The position numbers and the translations under genes were made by a program. The notes under the pieces were generated by a model, which was not told the origin of the DNA, made no database searches, and saw nothing but the letters and a program-made list of their open reading frames with translations. A stretch of DNA of 64,000 nucleotides. Source: Streptomyces sp. NBC_00461 (lineage in GTDB: Bacteria > Actinomycetota > Actinomycetes > Streptomycetales > Streptomycetaceae). Each line of letters begins with the position of its first letter. The stretch's first letter is position 1. Below, piece by piece: positions 1 to 8,003 of the stretch. Location of the stretch: contig NZ_CP107902.1 in the NCBI RefSeq assembly GCF_036013935.1, forward strand, positions 5,179,001 through 5,243,000. The letters are read 5' to 3'.

Positions 1-94
1 CCGTGGGCCCGGGTGGCGGCGTGAAGGTGTGGGGCGGGTGGCGGCGGGACTCGTGGAGTCGGCCGGAGTCATGGCGCGATGCGCGGAGGTGGCG
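1..94. other. Left edge, no recognisable gene
   Basis: Downstream of narJ, where narI would normally begin. A minus-strand reading from an ATG at position 72 gives only Pro/Ser/Thr/Arg-rich residues to the window edge. It does not resemble the hydrophobic N-terminus of NarI, so narI is probably absent or lies beyond the window. Confidence 0.3.
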
Positions 95-610
95 TCAGTG
101 GCGGACTCCTTCGTCGAGGGTGGCCCGCACGGCGCGGATCACGTCGAGGTAGGGGCTGCCGTGGGCGGCGAGGCCGGTGGCGAGCAGGGTGAGGGCGGCG
201 CGGTGCTCGTGGAGCAGGGCACGGCCGGCGTCGGGGCAGCGCGCGGCGAACTCCAGGACAGCGGGGAGGTGGTCGGGCGGTTCGTTGTCGGACTGCACCC
301 AGCCGTGCTCCCGGTAGCGGGCCGTGAGCGCGGCGAGCGAGGCACCCCGGCGACCCAGGCCGCCGCCCGTGTACTGCGTCAGGTGCAGGGTGCGGCAGCG
401 GGCGCGGTCGAACGTGGTGACGTACTGGGCCGCGAGGTCGAGCACGGGGACGTCCGCGGTGCGGCGGCAGAACCGCCGCAGTGGCTCCGCCGCCGGGCCG
501 GGGAGCCCGCCGATCGACTCCAGTACGAGGGCGCGGTGGGCGGGCCAGCGCTGGTCGGGGTAGTGCAGGAGCAGGGAGGCTGCCTGGTGGACGGCTGGGT
601 GCTGGTACAT
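95..610 (-). CDS. narJ: Nitrate reductase molybdenum cofactor assembly chaperone (NarJ)
   Basis: NarJ/NarW family cytoplasmic chaperone that helps insert the molybdenum cofactor into the catalytic subunit NarG of respiratory nitrate reductase. The 171-residue product shows family landmarks: an early LLHYPDQRWPAHR segment, the block FDRARCRTLHLTQYTGGG followed by GRRGASLAAL, and the PPDHLPAVLEFAARCP motif in the second half. Length is at the low end for the family. The ATG at 610 is the only start that keeps the N-terminal helix. Immediately upstream lie only remnants of narG and narH, so the protein has no visible client here. It may serve a nar operon elsewhere (Streptomyces often have several) or be an orphan on its way to decay. 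Confidence 0.82.
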   Translation of the reverse strand: MYQHPAVHQAASLLLHYPDQRWPAHRALVLESIGGLPGPAAEPLRRFCRRTADVPVLDLAAQYVTTFDRARCRTLHLTQYTGGGLGRRGASLAALTARYREHGWVQSDNEPPDHLPAVLEFAARCPDAGRALLHEHRAALTLLATGLAAHGSPYLDVIRAVRATLDEGVRH

Positions 611-618
611 CGGGGCGG

Positions 619-945
619 TTCGGCCTTCGGGTCGGGGAACAGCCCTCGGGGTCGGCCGCGGCCGTTCCGGTTGAGCGGGTCGGCGCGGCCGGGCGGACCG
701 CCGCGCGGGGTGCGGTGGCGCCGCTGCTCGGCGGAGTCACCGGTGACCTCGGCCCACGCCGCCACGGGATCGCCGAGCCGTGCGCGGGCCGCGCGGTGCA
801 TCTCCGGGAGCACGCCCCGCACGTGCGGGTGGCGCACGCGGGTGGGCGAGCAGGTCTCCTGCGTCTCCCAGGTGATCATGCCGTCCTTGCTTTGGGACCA
901 ACGCTCCCGGTAGGGAGGGTCGTTGACACCCTGACGGGTGCGGAA
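619..945 (-). pseudogene. narG-narH remnant with internal deletions
   Basis: A minus-strand reading holds pieces of two different nitrate reductase subunits in one frame. Positions 945-700 contain NarG N-terminal landmarks: YRERW, then DGMITWETQET, then SPTRVRHPHVRGVLPEMHR and GDPVAAWAEV. In intact NarG these blocks are separated by the iron-sulfur region with its HxxxCxxxC motif, which is missing here. Positions 681-619 then give LNRNGRGRPRGLFPDPKAE, which matches the extreme C-terminus of NarH. The roughly 1200 residues of NarG and most of the 500-residue NarH are gone. The frame then runs on into narJ instead of ending before it. No catalytic function is possible. Confidence 0.75.
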
Positions 946-1160
946 GGCAGCCCGCGGGTCGGGAGTGGCCCGTCGGGCGCCGCACCGTCCCACCGTGCTC
1001 ACTCCCTACGCAGTCGGCTTTCCGCTTCCCTCAGCGTGGGGCATCGTGACGCTGTGAAGTCGTATGACTACACATGGTTGATCTTCTCTATACGGTGCTT
1101 TTCTTGCCCTTTGCAATAGTTGCGCTCGGCATGCGTAGAGATGCGGCCACCGGGGTCGGC

Positions 1161-1280
1161 GTGACCCTCGGTGTCACCGCCTCCACTGCTCTGCGCATGG
1201 CTGAGCGGCTGGAGTCCCTGACCCTCGTCGACCGGCGGGTCAACCCGGGCAACCGCCGTGAGGTGGTGCTGCGGCTGCGG
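1161..1280 (+). pseudogene. MarR-family regulator fragment
   Basis: About 40 codons read as the winged-helix core of a MarR regulator: GVTASTALRMAERLESL (recognition helix region) followed by TLVDRRVNPGNRREVVLRL (wing). The preceding codons from an ATG at 1074 do not resemble the MarR dimerisation helix, and the frame degenerates after about 1280. It is best seen as a remnant of an approximately 150-residue regulator. Confidence 0.6.
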
Positions 1281-1504
1281 AGTTCTTCGACGAGTTCTGT
1301 GCCTGCCTCGCCGCTGTCTGTGATCGCCGCTGTCGCCGTCGCCCGCCGTGACTGCCATCCGTATGGATGTTTCGTGGATACCGTCCGGTAAAGCGCCTGG
1401 ATTCCCGTTCCGTTCAGGGCGGACTGCTAACTTCCGCTTCGCTGGCCCCGGTTGACCGCCGGAGCCGCCCACACGCCTCCACAAATGAATCCGGACGGAA
1501 CACC

Positions 1505-4500
1505 TTGCGCACTTCTCGTGAAACACCCGGGGGAAGGCATCGCTGGCGGGTCCCGAAGAGCCGCCGCGGCCGGATAGCCGCCGCCGGGGCGATGTCCGTG
1601 CTGGCGCTGGCGCTCCTCGCGCCGCTGGCATCGGCCGCCCTCACCGACCAGTCCTCCTCCGCCACTCCCACGCCGGCGGACCGGGTCACCGACACCTCCC
1701 GACTGCCTTCGGGCTGGCAGCAGTCCGACGATCGCATGGTCACCTACGACGGCGACGCCACCGGCCTGCACGTCCTGGTCGCCGACGCGGCGCACGCCTA
1801 CACCTGGCGCACCGCGGCCACCCTGTCCGAACCCGGCATCGACACCGACCGGTGGATCGGCCAGACCTGCGTCACCGCCTCCGGCGACCGCGCCGTGGTC
1901 GTCTACGCGCCCCGCCAGGTGACCAACGATCAGCAGGGCTTCCAGGAGGGAGCCTTCGCCGCCGTGGTCGACCTCACGGACGGCAGGGTCACCAAGCTGC
2001 CGGAACTGGTGTCCATCGCCTACTTCAACCCCGGCTGCGGCGACGGCGAACAGGCCGTGCTGTCCCGGCCGCAGGGCGACGGCACCCAGCTGCTGACCGT
2101 CGACACCCGCCAGGGGAAGCTGGTCCGGCGGCAGACCGTCCCGGGGCAACTGACCTCCGCCGTGCCCTTCGGGTCCGGCATCGCGGCGGCCGCCGGCGAC
2201 TCGGTGGTCTCGGTGAACGGCGGCGGGCACGTCAGCACGCTGGCCCACACCGGGGGAACGCCGTTCCGGCTCGTACCGGACGCGCACAGCGGGCTCGCCT
2301 ACCAGGTCCCGGCCGCCAAGAAGACCGTGCAGGTCCGGCGGGTCACCTCCGGTGGCTCCGACCGGCTGCTCGGCTCGGGTGCGCTCGGCTCCCTCGCGGT
2401 GCGGGGCAACGGCGGTCGGGTGTTCGTGACGGGCAAGGACGCGCAGGACGACGTACGGCAGTCCGCTCTGCCGAAGAGCTGGAGGGCCCTCCAGGTACCG
2501 GCCTCGGCCGAGGTCTCCACCAACGGGCTTCTCGCCCTGACCGGAGTGGGCAACGGCACCGAGGTGGCCGGATCCGGGAAGCCGGGCGCGACCGCCACCG
2601 CCGACACGGCACAGCCCGTCGGCATCGACGCCCTACTGGCCGGATCCGGCGAGAGCCTGGGCTTCCGGGTGAAGCCCAGGGCGCCGGCGCGGTCGCAGGG
2701 GGACAAGCAGTCCCCGGCCCTGTCCTCCGGCACGGCCGGGACCAAGGCCAACGCCGAGGACGGCGGGCTGCAGACGGAGAGCATCCGTACGGAGAGCCTC
2801 GACGGCAGCGGGCTGGAAGCGGCGCAGTCCACCTCGGCCGCCACCACCACCGACGACGACCCGGCCCACACCACCACCGACCCGGACCGGGCCTGCGCCG
2901 TCACCCGCAACGACCCCGGACTCCAGGCGCTCCAGCCCTCGACCACCATGATCGAGTGGGCGGCGGACCTCGCCGTGCAGGGCAAGCTCGACGTCCGCCG
3001 GCACAAGGGCTGGAACGGCACCGACCTCGCCTCGTACACCCCGCAGAGCCTGTTCCCGTCCGTCCCGCTCAAGGGCGGCGGCCGGGTGCCCGCGCAGATC
3101 ATGCTCGGCGTGCTCGCCCAGGAGTCCAACCTGGTGCAGGCCAACTCGCGTGCCTCCGCCGGGGAGAGCGGCAACTTCGTCCAGGGCGGCTACTACGGCA
3201 ACGCCGGCAGCGTCCACACCGTCAACTGGGCGGCCGCCGACTGCGGTTACGGCGTGGCACAGGTGACCAGCGGTATGGCCCGCACGGACACCACGACCTA
3301 CACCGCCGAGCAGCAGAAGGCGATCACCGTGGACTACGCGGCCAACATCGCCGCCGGTCTGCAGATCCTCCAGGACAAGTGGAACCAGCTGTACGACAAG
3401 GGCATGCTCGTCAACGGCGGCGACCCGCAGTACCTGGAGAACTGGTGGTTCGCGCTGTGGGCGTACAACAGCGGCTTCAACGCGCCGAGTGCTTCGGACA
3501 CCGCGGCTCCCTGGGGCCTCGGCTGGTTCAACAACCCGGCCAACGGCCTCTACCCGGCCGACCGCAAGATGTTCCTGTCCTCCGGCTACGAGGACGCCCG
3601 CACCCCCAACCTGTGGACGTACCCGGAGCGGGTCCTGGGCTGGGCGGCGTACTCCCTGCAGAAGACGGACCCGGCGACCGGCACGACCGGCAAGGCCTTC
3701 ACCGTCGGCACCTGGCCGACCGGCAACGCGCCGGATGCCCAGCCCGCGCACGACACCTTCTGCAAGCCCGCCTCCAACGAGTGCGACACCTCCAAGCCCC
3801 GTAAGGTCGAGGGGTCCAGCCAGCCCGAAGGACCATGCCAGCGCGACGACTTCAAGTGCTGGTGGCACGAGCCGGCGACGTGGACGGACTGCGCGACCAC
3901 CTGCGGCACCGAGGTGCTGAAGTATCAGGCGGGCGAGCGGGAGCCCCAGGTCACGCCGGTCCACCCGGCATCCTGCACCTCCACCCTCCCCGCGAACGCG
4001 CTGATCGTGGACGACGTGCCGAACACGGTGAAGTTCCGCACCGGCAGCACCAACCCCTGTGCAGGCAAGCACAATTGGACCAGCCGGGGCACGCTGAAGT
4101 TCACCTTCGGGTCGGCTCAGCAGAACGGCGCGACCGTCTACCCCTCGAAGATCGACTTCCATCAGCTCGGTGCGGGCTTCGGCGGCCACTTCTGGTTCAC
4201 CCACACCCGGGTGCCGAGTTTCACCGACTCGGTCGTCACCGGCACCTGGACGCCCGATCGGTCGCTCACGGGCTGGGCCCGGATCATGGTCCATCTGCCC
4301 GACCACGAGGCCAACACCGGCCAGGCGACGTACCACGTCGACCTCGGTGACGGCACGGTCGTGGACAAGACGATCTCGCAGGACACCGGCGGCAAGAACG
4401 CCTGGGTGTCGCTGGGTTCGTACCAGGTGCACGGCACCCCGAGCGTCTCGCTGAGCTCGGACACGGCCGACGGCACCGGAGACGCCTCGATCGCCTGGGA

Positions 4501-4576
4501 CGCCCTGGCCTTCGAACCGCTGCCGGCAAAACCGTCGGACGCGGTGACGCCGTCGCCGTCGCCGTCGCCGTCGTAG
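1505..4576 (+). CDS. Secreted transglycosylase-like protein with golvesin-type C-terminal domain
   Basis: A 1023-residue exported protein. A basic N-terminus and a hydrophobic stretch (VLALALLAPLASA) form a signal peptide. Residues about 60-400 look like a beta-propeller region. A low-complexity Thr/Asp linker follows. Residues about 490-740 resemble a lytic transglycosylase/goose-lysozyme fold, with LGVLAQESNLVQANS carrying the likely catalytic Glu540 and DCGYGVAQVTSGM downstream. The last 180 residues form a beta-rich golvesin-like domain (GTWTPDRSLTGWARIMVHLP). The TTG at 1505 is preferred because GGACGGA precedes it and it places the signal peptide near the N-terminus; the open frame continues upstream to 1367. 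The domain mix suggests cell-wall remodelling outside the cell. The catalytic assignment is inferred. It ends in a strong terminator. Confidence 0.75.
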   Translation: MRTSRETPGGRHRWRVPKSRRGRIAAAGAMSVLALALLAPLASAALTDQSSSATPTPADRVTDTSRLPSGWQQSDDRMVTYDGDATGLHVLVADAAHAYTWRTAATLSEPGIDTDRWIGQTCVTASGDRAVVVYAPRQVTNDQQGFQEGAFAAVVDLTDGRVTKLPELVSIAYFNPGCGDGEQAVLSRPQGDGTQLLTVDTRQGKLVRRQTVPGQLTSAVPFGSGIAAAAGDSVVSVNGGGHVSTLAHTGGTPFRLVPDAHSGLAYQVPAAKKTVQVRRVTSGGSDRLLGSGALGSLAVRGNGGRVFVTGKDAQDDVRQSALPKSWRALQVPASAEVSTNGLLALTGVGNGTEVAGSGKPGATATADTAQPVGIDALLAGSGESLGFRVKPRAPARSQGDKQSPALSSGTAGTKANAEDGGLQTESIRTESLDGSGLEAAQSTSAATTTDDDPAHTTTDPDRACAVTRNDPGLQALQPSTTMIEWAADLAVQGKLDVRRHKGWNGTDLASYTPQSLFPSVPLKGGGRVPAQIMLGVLAQESNLVQANSRASAGESGNFVQGGYYGNAGSVHTVNWAAADCGYGVAQVTSGMARTDTTTYTAEQQKAITVDYAANIAAGLQILQDKWNQLYDKGMLVNGGDPQYLENWWFALWAYNSGFNAPSASDTAAPWGLGWFNNPANGLYPADRKMFLSSGYEDARTPNLWTYPERVLGWAAYSLQKTDPATGTTGKAFTVGTWPTGNAPDAQPAHDTFCKPASNECDTSKPRKVEGSSQPEGPCQRDDFKCWWHEPATWTDCATTCGTEVLKYQAGEREPQVTPVHPASCTSTLPANALIVDDVPNTVKFRTGSTNPCAGKHNWTSRGTLKFTFGSAQQNGATVYPSKIDFHQLGAGFGGHFWFTHTRVPSFTDSVVTGTWTPDRSLTGWARIMVHLPDHEANTGQATYHVDLGDGTVVDKTISQDTGGKNAWVSLGSYQVHGTPSVSLSSDTADGTGDASIAWDALAFEPLPAKPSDAVTPSPSPSPS

Positions 4577-4633
4577 TAGTCGTCGTGTAGTCGAGGGTCT
4601 GGAAGCCCCTCTTCACCTCTTCACCTCTTCGCC

Positions 4634-4662
4634 AGCCCCCGGACGGTCACCGTCCGGGGGCT
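4634..4662 (+). terminator. Rho-independent-type terminator
   Basis: A 13-bp perfect stem (AGCCCCCGGACGG with its complement) around a TCA loop, 58 bp past the stop of the secreted transglycosylase-like gene. There is no clear U-tract, which is common for Streptomyces terminators. Confidence 0.75.
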
Positions 4663-4718
4663 CTGGCACGATCGCCGTGACTCGATCAGCAACGATCCTG
4701 AGGGCGTGGTGGAGAACT

Positions 4719-5573
4719 GTGCCGGAGCATGATGTGAACCCGGACCCGGACCCGGACCCGGACCCGGACGGCGGGGACCTGGACCTGGATCTGGACCGGG
4801 CCCTGGAGATCGCGACCGAGCTGGCGGCCTGGGCCTCGGAGGCGATCCGGCGTCCGCGCACCCCGGCCACCGCGACCGACGTACGCGAGAAGGACAGCCC
4901 CGCCGACATCGTCACCGACACGGACGAGGCGGTGGAGGCACACGTCCGGGCGACGCTCGGCCGGGCCTTCCCCGGGCACGGGATCGTGGGCGAGGAGTAT
5001 GGCCGCACGGAGGGCACCCCGGGCGCCCCGCACTGGCTCATCGACCCGGTCGACGGCACGACCAACTACGCTCACGGCCTCGGCTGGTGCTCCTTCTCCC
5101 TGGGCCTGGCGGCGGCCGACGGCACGCCGCTGCTCGGCCTGGTGGCGGACCCATGGCGGGGCGAGACGTTCACCGCGGTCCGGGGCAGGGGAGCCCACCT
5201 CAACGGCACCCCCGTCCGGGCGGCCGGCCATACCACCCTCACCGGCCACGTCTTCATGACGGAATGGGCGGCCCACGCCCACTGGCCCGGCATGGACACC
5301 CTGCTCACCACCCTCGCGGACCGCCACTGCACGGTCCGCGTGATGGGCTCCACGGCCCTGTCCCTGGTCCAGGTGGCGGCAGGCCGCGCCACGGCCGCGG
5401 CGATCGGCGAGTTCCACCACGTCGACGGACTTCCCGCCCTGCTGATCGCGACAGAGGCGGGCGCGGTGGCGGTACCCGAACTGCCCGCCTACGACCAGCC
5501 GTTGCTCCTCGCGGCGCCGGGCGTGGCACGGGAGGCGACGGAGCTGTTGCGCAGGTCGCGGGTCAGCGTGTGA
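4719..5573 (+). CDS. Inositol monophosphatase family protein
   Basis: Mg-dependent sugar-phosphatase of the IMPase/FBPase superfamily. The 284 residues include the metal-binding GEEYG motif and the hallmark DPVDGTTNYAHG, plus an upstream DIVTDTDEAVE block. The family's C-terminal WDxAAG signature is altered to FHHVDGLPALL, keeping only the Asp, so substrate range may differ from classic inositol-1-phosphatases. The GTG start at 4719 is chosen for the GGAGAA upstream. It is followed by a Pro-Asp repeat (PDPDPDPDP) encoded by tandem CCGGAC hexamers, absent from typical family members and probably a disordered acidic leader. No signal peptide, so cytoplasmic. Confidence 0.85.
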   Translation: MPEHDVNPDPDPDPDPDGGDLDLDLDRALEIATELAAWASEAIRRPRTPATATDVREKDSPADIVTDTDEAVEAHVRATLGRAFPGHGIVGEEYGRTEGTPGAPHWLIDPVDGTTNYAHGLGWCSFSLGLAAADGTPLLGLVADPWRGETFTAVRGRGAHLNGTPVRAAGHTTLTGHVFMTEWAAHAHWPGMDTLLTTLADRHCTVRVMGSTALSLVQVAAGRATAAAIGEFHHVDGLPALLIATEAGAVAVPELPAYDQPLLLAAPGVAREATELLRRSRVSV

Positions 5574-5760
5574 CGGGACCGTCCTGGATGCCGCGCATGA
5601 CCTCGTCCAGCACCTCGGCGACGTGGCTCGGCGCTGACTCCTCCAGCAGGTGCCGGCCGGCGTCCGTGAGGACGGCGTGGACCGCGCCCGCGCCGAGCGG
5701 GACCGCCGCGCCCAGACGACCGTGGCGCGGCAACTCGGGCCCCTGCTCGGCGCGGCGGTG
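5563..5760 (-). pseudogene. C-terminal remnant, probably alpha/beta hydrolase
   Basis: A minus-strand frame ends in VHAVLTDAGRHLLEESAPS, then HVAEVLDEVMRG and a stop overlapping the end of the phosphatase gene. The pattern 'value - AG(H/R) - LLEE.P..VAEVL' resembles the last strand and helix of alpha/beta hydrolases (the His segment, here Arg instead of His) or, less well, the wing of a MarR regulator. No upstream body of such a gene is visible, so it is either a truncated remnant or chance. Together with the bases to 5821 it fills the gap before the CIS locus. Confidence 0.35.
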
Positions 5761-5821
5761 AGCGACGGGCCCGAGAGGGCTCCGCAGCGCCCGATCAACT
5801 CGCTCGATCAGCCCCGCCCGA

Positions 5822-7435
5822 TCACCCCCGCTGGAAGAACTCCACCTCCGCCAGGGCCAGATGACGGCCCGGTTTCAGGCCCGTGGGCGAACGCAGCACC
5901 AAGCGCACCGTCTTCACGTCGCTGATCCCGGTGATGATCGTCTGAGGGCCCGGCTTGTCGCTGAGGGTCAGCTCCTTGTCGTGCCGCTCGCCGTCCGCCG
6001 TCGTCACCTCCAGGTCCATCTGGAGTGCGCGCCCCTCACGGGCGTACTCCTGCGGTTCCTTGGAGGCGCCGTTGGTGATGATCAGGTCGACCATCCGGAA
6101 CGGCTTGCCGAAGGTGTACTTCACCGAGGCGCCGGCCGCGGGGGTGCCCCAGTAGCGGTTCCTCAGGCCGTCGGTGGTGTTCTTCGCCGGGTGCCCGGGG
6201 ATCTGGGCGCTCGCCTCGATGCCCGACGGTGTCACGGCCTTGGGGTCGGACAGCTTGTCGCGGGTGTCCTCGAACAGGGCGCGTCCGGCCGGCAGCAGCA
6301 GGAAGACGCCCGCGCACAGGGCCACCACGACGGCCAGGATCACCAGCAGCCGCACTGCACGGCCCGAACCCGCCCGCACCCGGCGGCGGAACGGCCACAC
6401 GGTCCGCCACCACGGCAACGGAGCGGCCTTCGCGGTCGGCTTCAGATCGGTCGCACAGCGCCGGCAGAACCTGCGGTCCGGCGGGTTGGGCGTACCGCAG
6501 GAGGGACAGGGCCGCCCCGCCACTTCGTCCGGCACCACCGTGGGCCGTACGACAGGGCGTGGAGCCTGCGGCTTCGCGGGGCGCACGGCCACGATGGGGT
6601 CCTGCGCAGGCGCAGGCGCCGGGGCAGGTGTCGGTGTCGGCGTCTCGGGGGAGCCCGGTTGCCGGGGGCCCGGTATGTCCCGGGTGGCCGGAGCGGAGGC
6701 GGGGCGGACCGGCGGGGCGGCCGGGGGCTGCGGGGGCCGTGGCGGCGTACCGGACACGGCCGGTCCGGAGCCATCTCCCGTACGGGGTACGGCGGTTCCC
6801 GAGCCGTCGGCCGTTGCGGACACGCCGCTCGCGGAGGCGGCGGGGCGGACCGGCGGGGTGGCCGGGGGTTGCGGGGGGCGTGGCGGCGTACCGGACACGG
6901 CGGGTCCGGCCTCATCTCCCGTACGGGGTACGGCGGTTCCCGAGCCGTCGGCCGTTGCGGACACCCCGCTCGCGGATCCGGCGGGGGTGGGCGCGGGCGT
7001 CGGGGTGGAGGGAGCTTCCCGGGCTTCGTCGGTGGCGGACTGGCCGGGCGGGGTGTCCGGGCGCTCGTCGGCGCCGGAGCGTGTGTCGGGGGTCTGCCCG
7101 GTGCCCGGCCTGTCCGCCTCGCCGCGGCTGCGGCCGGTCAGCCGGCTGCGCAACGACGAGGTGCGGGCAGGCGCGGCGGATGTGGGCGCGTCGGCCGTGG
7201 ACGATGCGGGCGCCGGCGCCGGGGGCTGCGAGGGTGTGCTCGGCTCCGGCTCCGGTACGGACTGCTCCGGTGTGGATGGTTCGGGTTCGGACGGCTCCTG
7301 TACCGGTCGCTCCGGGGACGTGGCCGCGGGGGTGTGCGCCTGTGGCTCTTCCGACCAGCCCAGGTACGTGCCGCAGTTGCCGCAGAAATCGTCCCCGGGG
7401 CCGTTGGACGCCCCGCACGCGGGACATGCGCGCAT
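5822..7435 (-). CDS. cisA: CisA-like zinc-ribbon, single-pass membrane protein of the CIS locus
   Basis: A 537-residue protein, last gene of the CIS transcription unit. Residues 4-21 form a zinc ribbon (CPACG...CGNC). A long disordered Pro/Ser/Thr/Glu-rich stretch follows, holding a 47-residue repeat in two near-identical copies (DNA 141 bp, about 6690-6975). A second zinc ribbon (CPSCG...CRRC) lies near residue 310. One transmembrane helix (LLVILAVVVALCAGVFLLL) lies at about 358-380. The C-terminal 150 residues are a discoidin-like/NADase-type glycan-binding beta-sandwich. The ATG at 7435 has GGGAGGTGA before it. The layout and position match CisA, the membrane effector reported for the Streptomyces coelicolor CIS, which is loaded on the particle and linked to programmed cell death; that identity is from memory of the family, not computed. 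Confidence 0.75.
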   Translation of the reverse strand: MRACPACGASNGPGDDFCGNCGTYLGWSEEPQAHTPAATSPERPVQEPSEPEPSTPEQSVPEPEPSTPSQPPAPAPASSTADAPTSAAPARTSSLRSRLTGRSRGEADRPGTGQTPDTRSGADERPDTPPGQSATDEAREAPSTPTPAPTPAGSASGVSATADGSGTAVPRTGDEAGPAVSGTPPRPPQPPATPPVRPAASASGVSATADGSGTAVPRTGDGSGPAVSGTPPRPPQPPAAPPVRPASAPATRDIPGPRQPGSPETPTPTPAPAPAPAQDPIVAVRPAKPQAPRPVVRPTVVPDEVAGRPCPSCGTPNPPDRRFCRRCATDLKPTAKAAPLPWWRTVWPFRRRVRAGSGRAVRLLVILAVVVALCAGVFLLLPAGRALFEDTRDKLSDPKAVTPSGIEASAQIPGHPAKNTTDGLRNRYWGTPAAGASVKYTFGKPFRMVDLIITNGASKEPQEYAREGRALQMDLEVTTADGERHDKELTLSDKPGPQTIITGISDVKTVRLVLRSPTGLKPGRHLALAEVEFFQRG

Positions 7436-7439
7436 GACG

Positions 7440-8003
7440 TCACCTCCCTTCGTCGGCGGGTGGGCCGGGCAGGACCTCCACCCGGCAGACGGTGTGCACC
7501 GGGCACATGGCCCGGACGATCTCGCGGACCCTGCCCACGTCGATCCGCTCCTCGCGAACCGGCCACACCCGGACCAGGGGCTCGGCGGGGGGCCGCGGCG
7601 GCAGGTCGGCTCGGGCGGTGCCCGACCACCACGAACCGCCGTCGTCGCGTACCTCGGCGTGCACGCCGAGTGCGAGCCGGAGGGCCTCGACCAGGCCGCG
7701 CCGGGTGCCACGCCACCGGTGCAGTTCCACCGCCCGGACGACCGCCTCGCGGCGCTGCTCCACCGGCCACTGCGGATCGTCGGTGGCGCCCACCCACGAC
7801 GCCAGCCAGGCCAGGAAGTCCGTCGGAGCGATCCGGGGATCGAGGTAGGCGGGCAGGTTGTCGAGGGTGGTGAACACCGGGGCGAGGACGGTGTCGAGGC
7901 CCGCGGTGAAGCGCTGGGCGAAGTCGTCGTCGGCGTACAGGGCGGGCAGTTGCTCACCGATCGGGTGACGGCTGGGCAGGCCGGGTACGGCGGCGCGGCT
8001 CAT
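7440..8003 (-). CDS. Phage tail protein, TIGR02242 type (CIS baseplate)
   Basis: A 187-residue baseplate component of the P2 gpI-like family (TIGR02242, Cis12/Afp12 neighbourhood). Diagnostic segments are LPALYADDDFAQRFTAGLD near the N-terminus, LDNLPAYLDPRIAPTDFLAW, then ASWVG and the RREAVVRAVELHRWRGTRRG block. The ATG at 8003 overlaps the stop of the baseplate-J gene by 4 bp (ATGA), so translation is probably coupled. The stop lies 4 bp before the cisA-like start. In contractile tails such proteins connect the wedge to peripheral baseplate parts. Confidence 0.85.
   Translation of the reverse strand: MSRAAVPGLPSRHPIGEQLPALYADDDFAQRFTAGLDTVLAPVFTTLDNLPAYLDPRIAPTDFLAWLASWVGATDDPQWPVEQRREAVVRAVELHRWRGTRRGLVEALRLALGVHAEVRDDGGSWWSGTARADLPPRPPAEPLVRVWPVREERIDVGRVREIVRAMCPVHTVCRVEVLPGPPADEGR

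Noticed and set aside
1..72. Start of narI at the left edge
   Set aside because: The 24 codons visible are polar and Pro-rich, unlike the hydrophobic NarI N-terminus.
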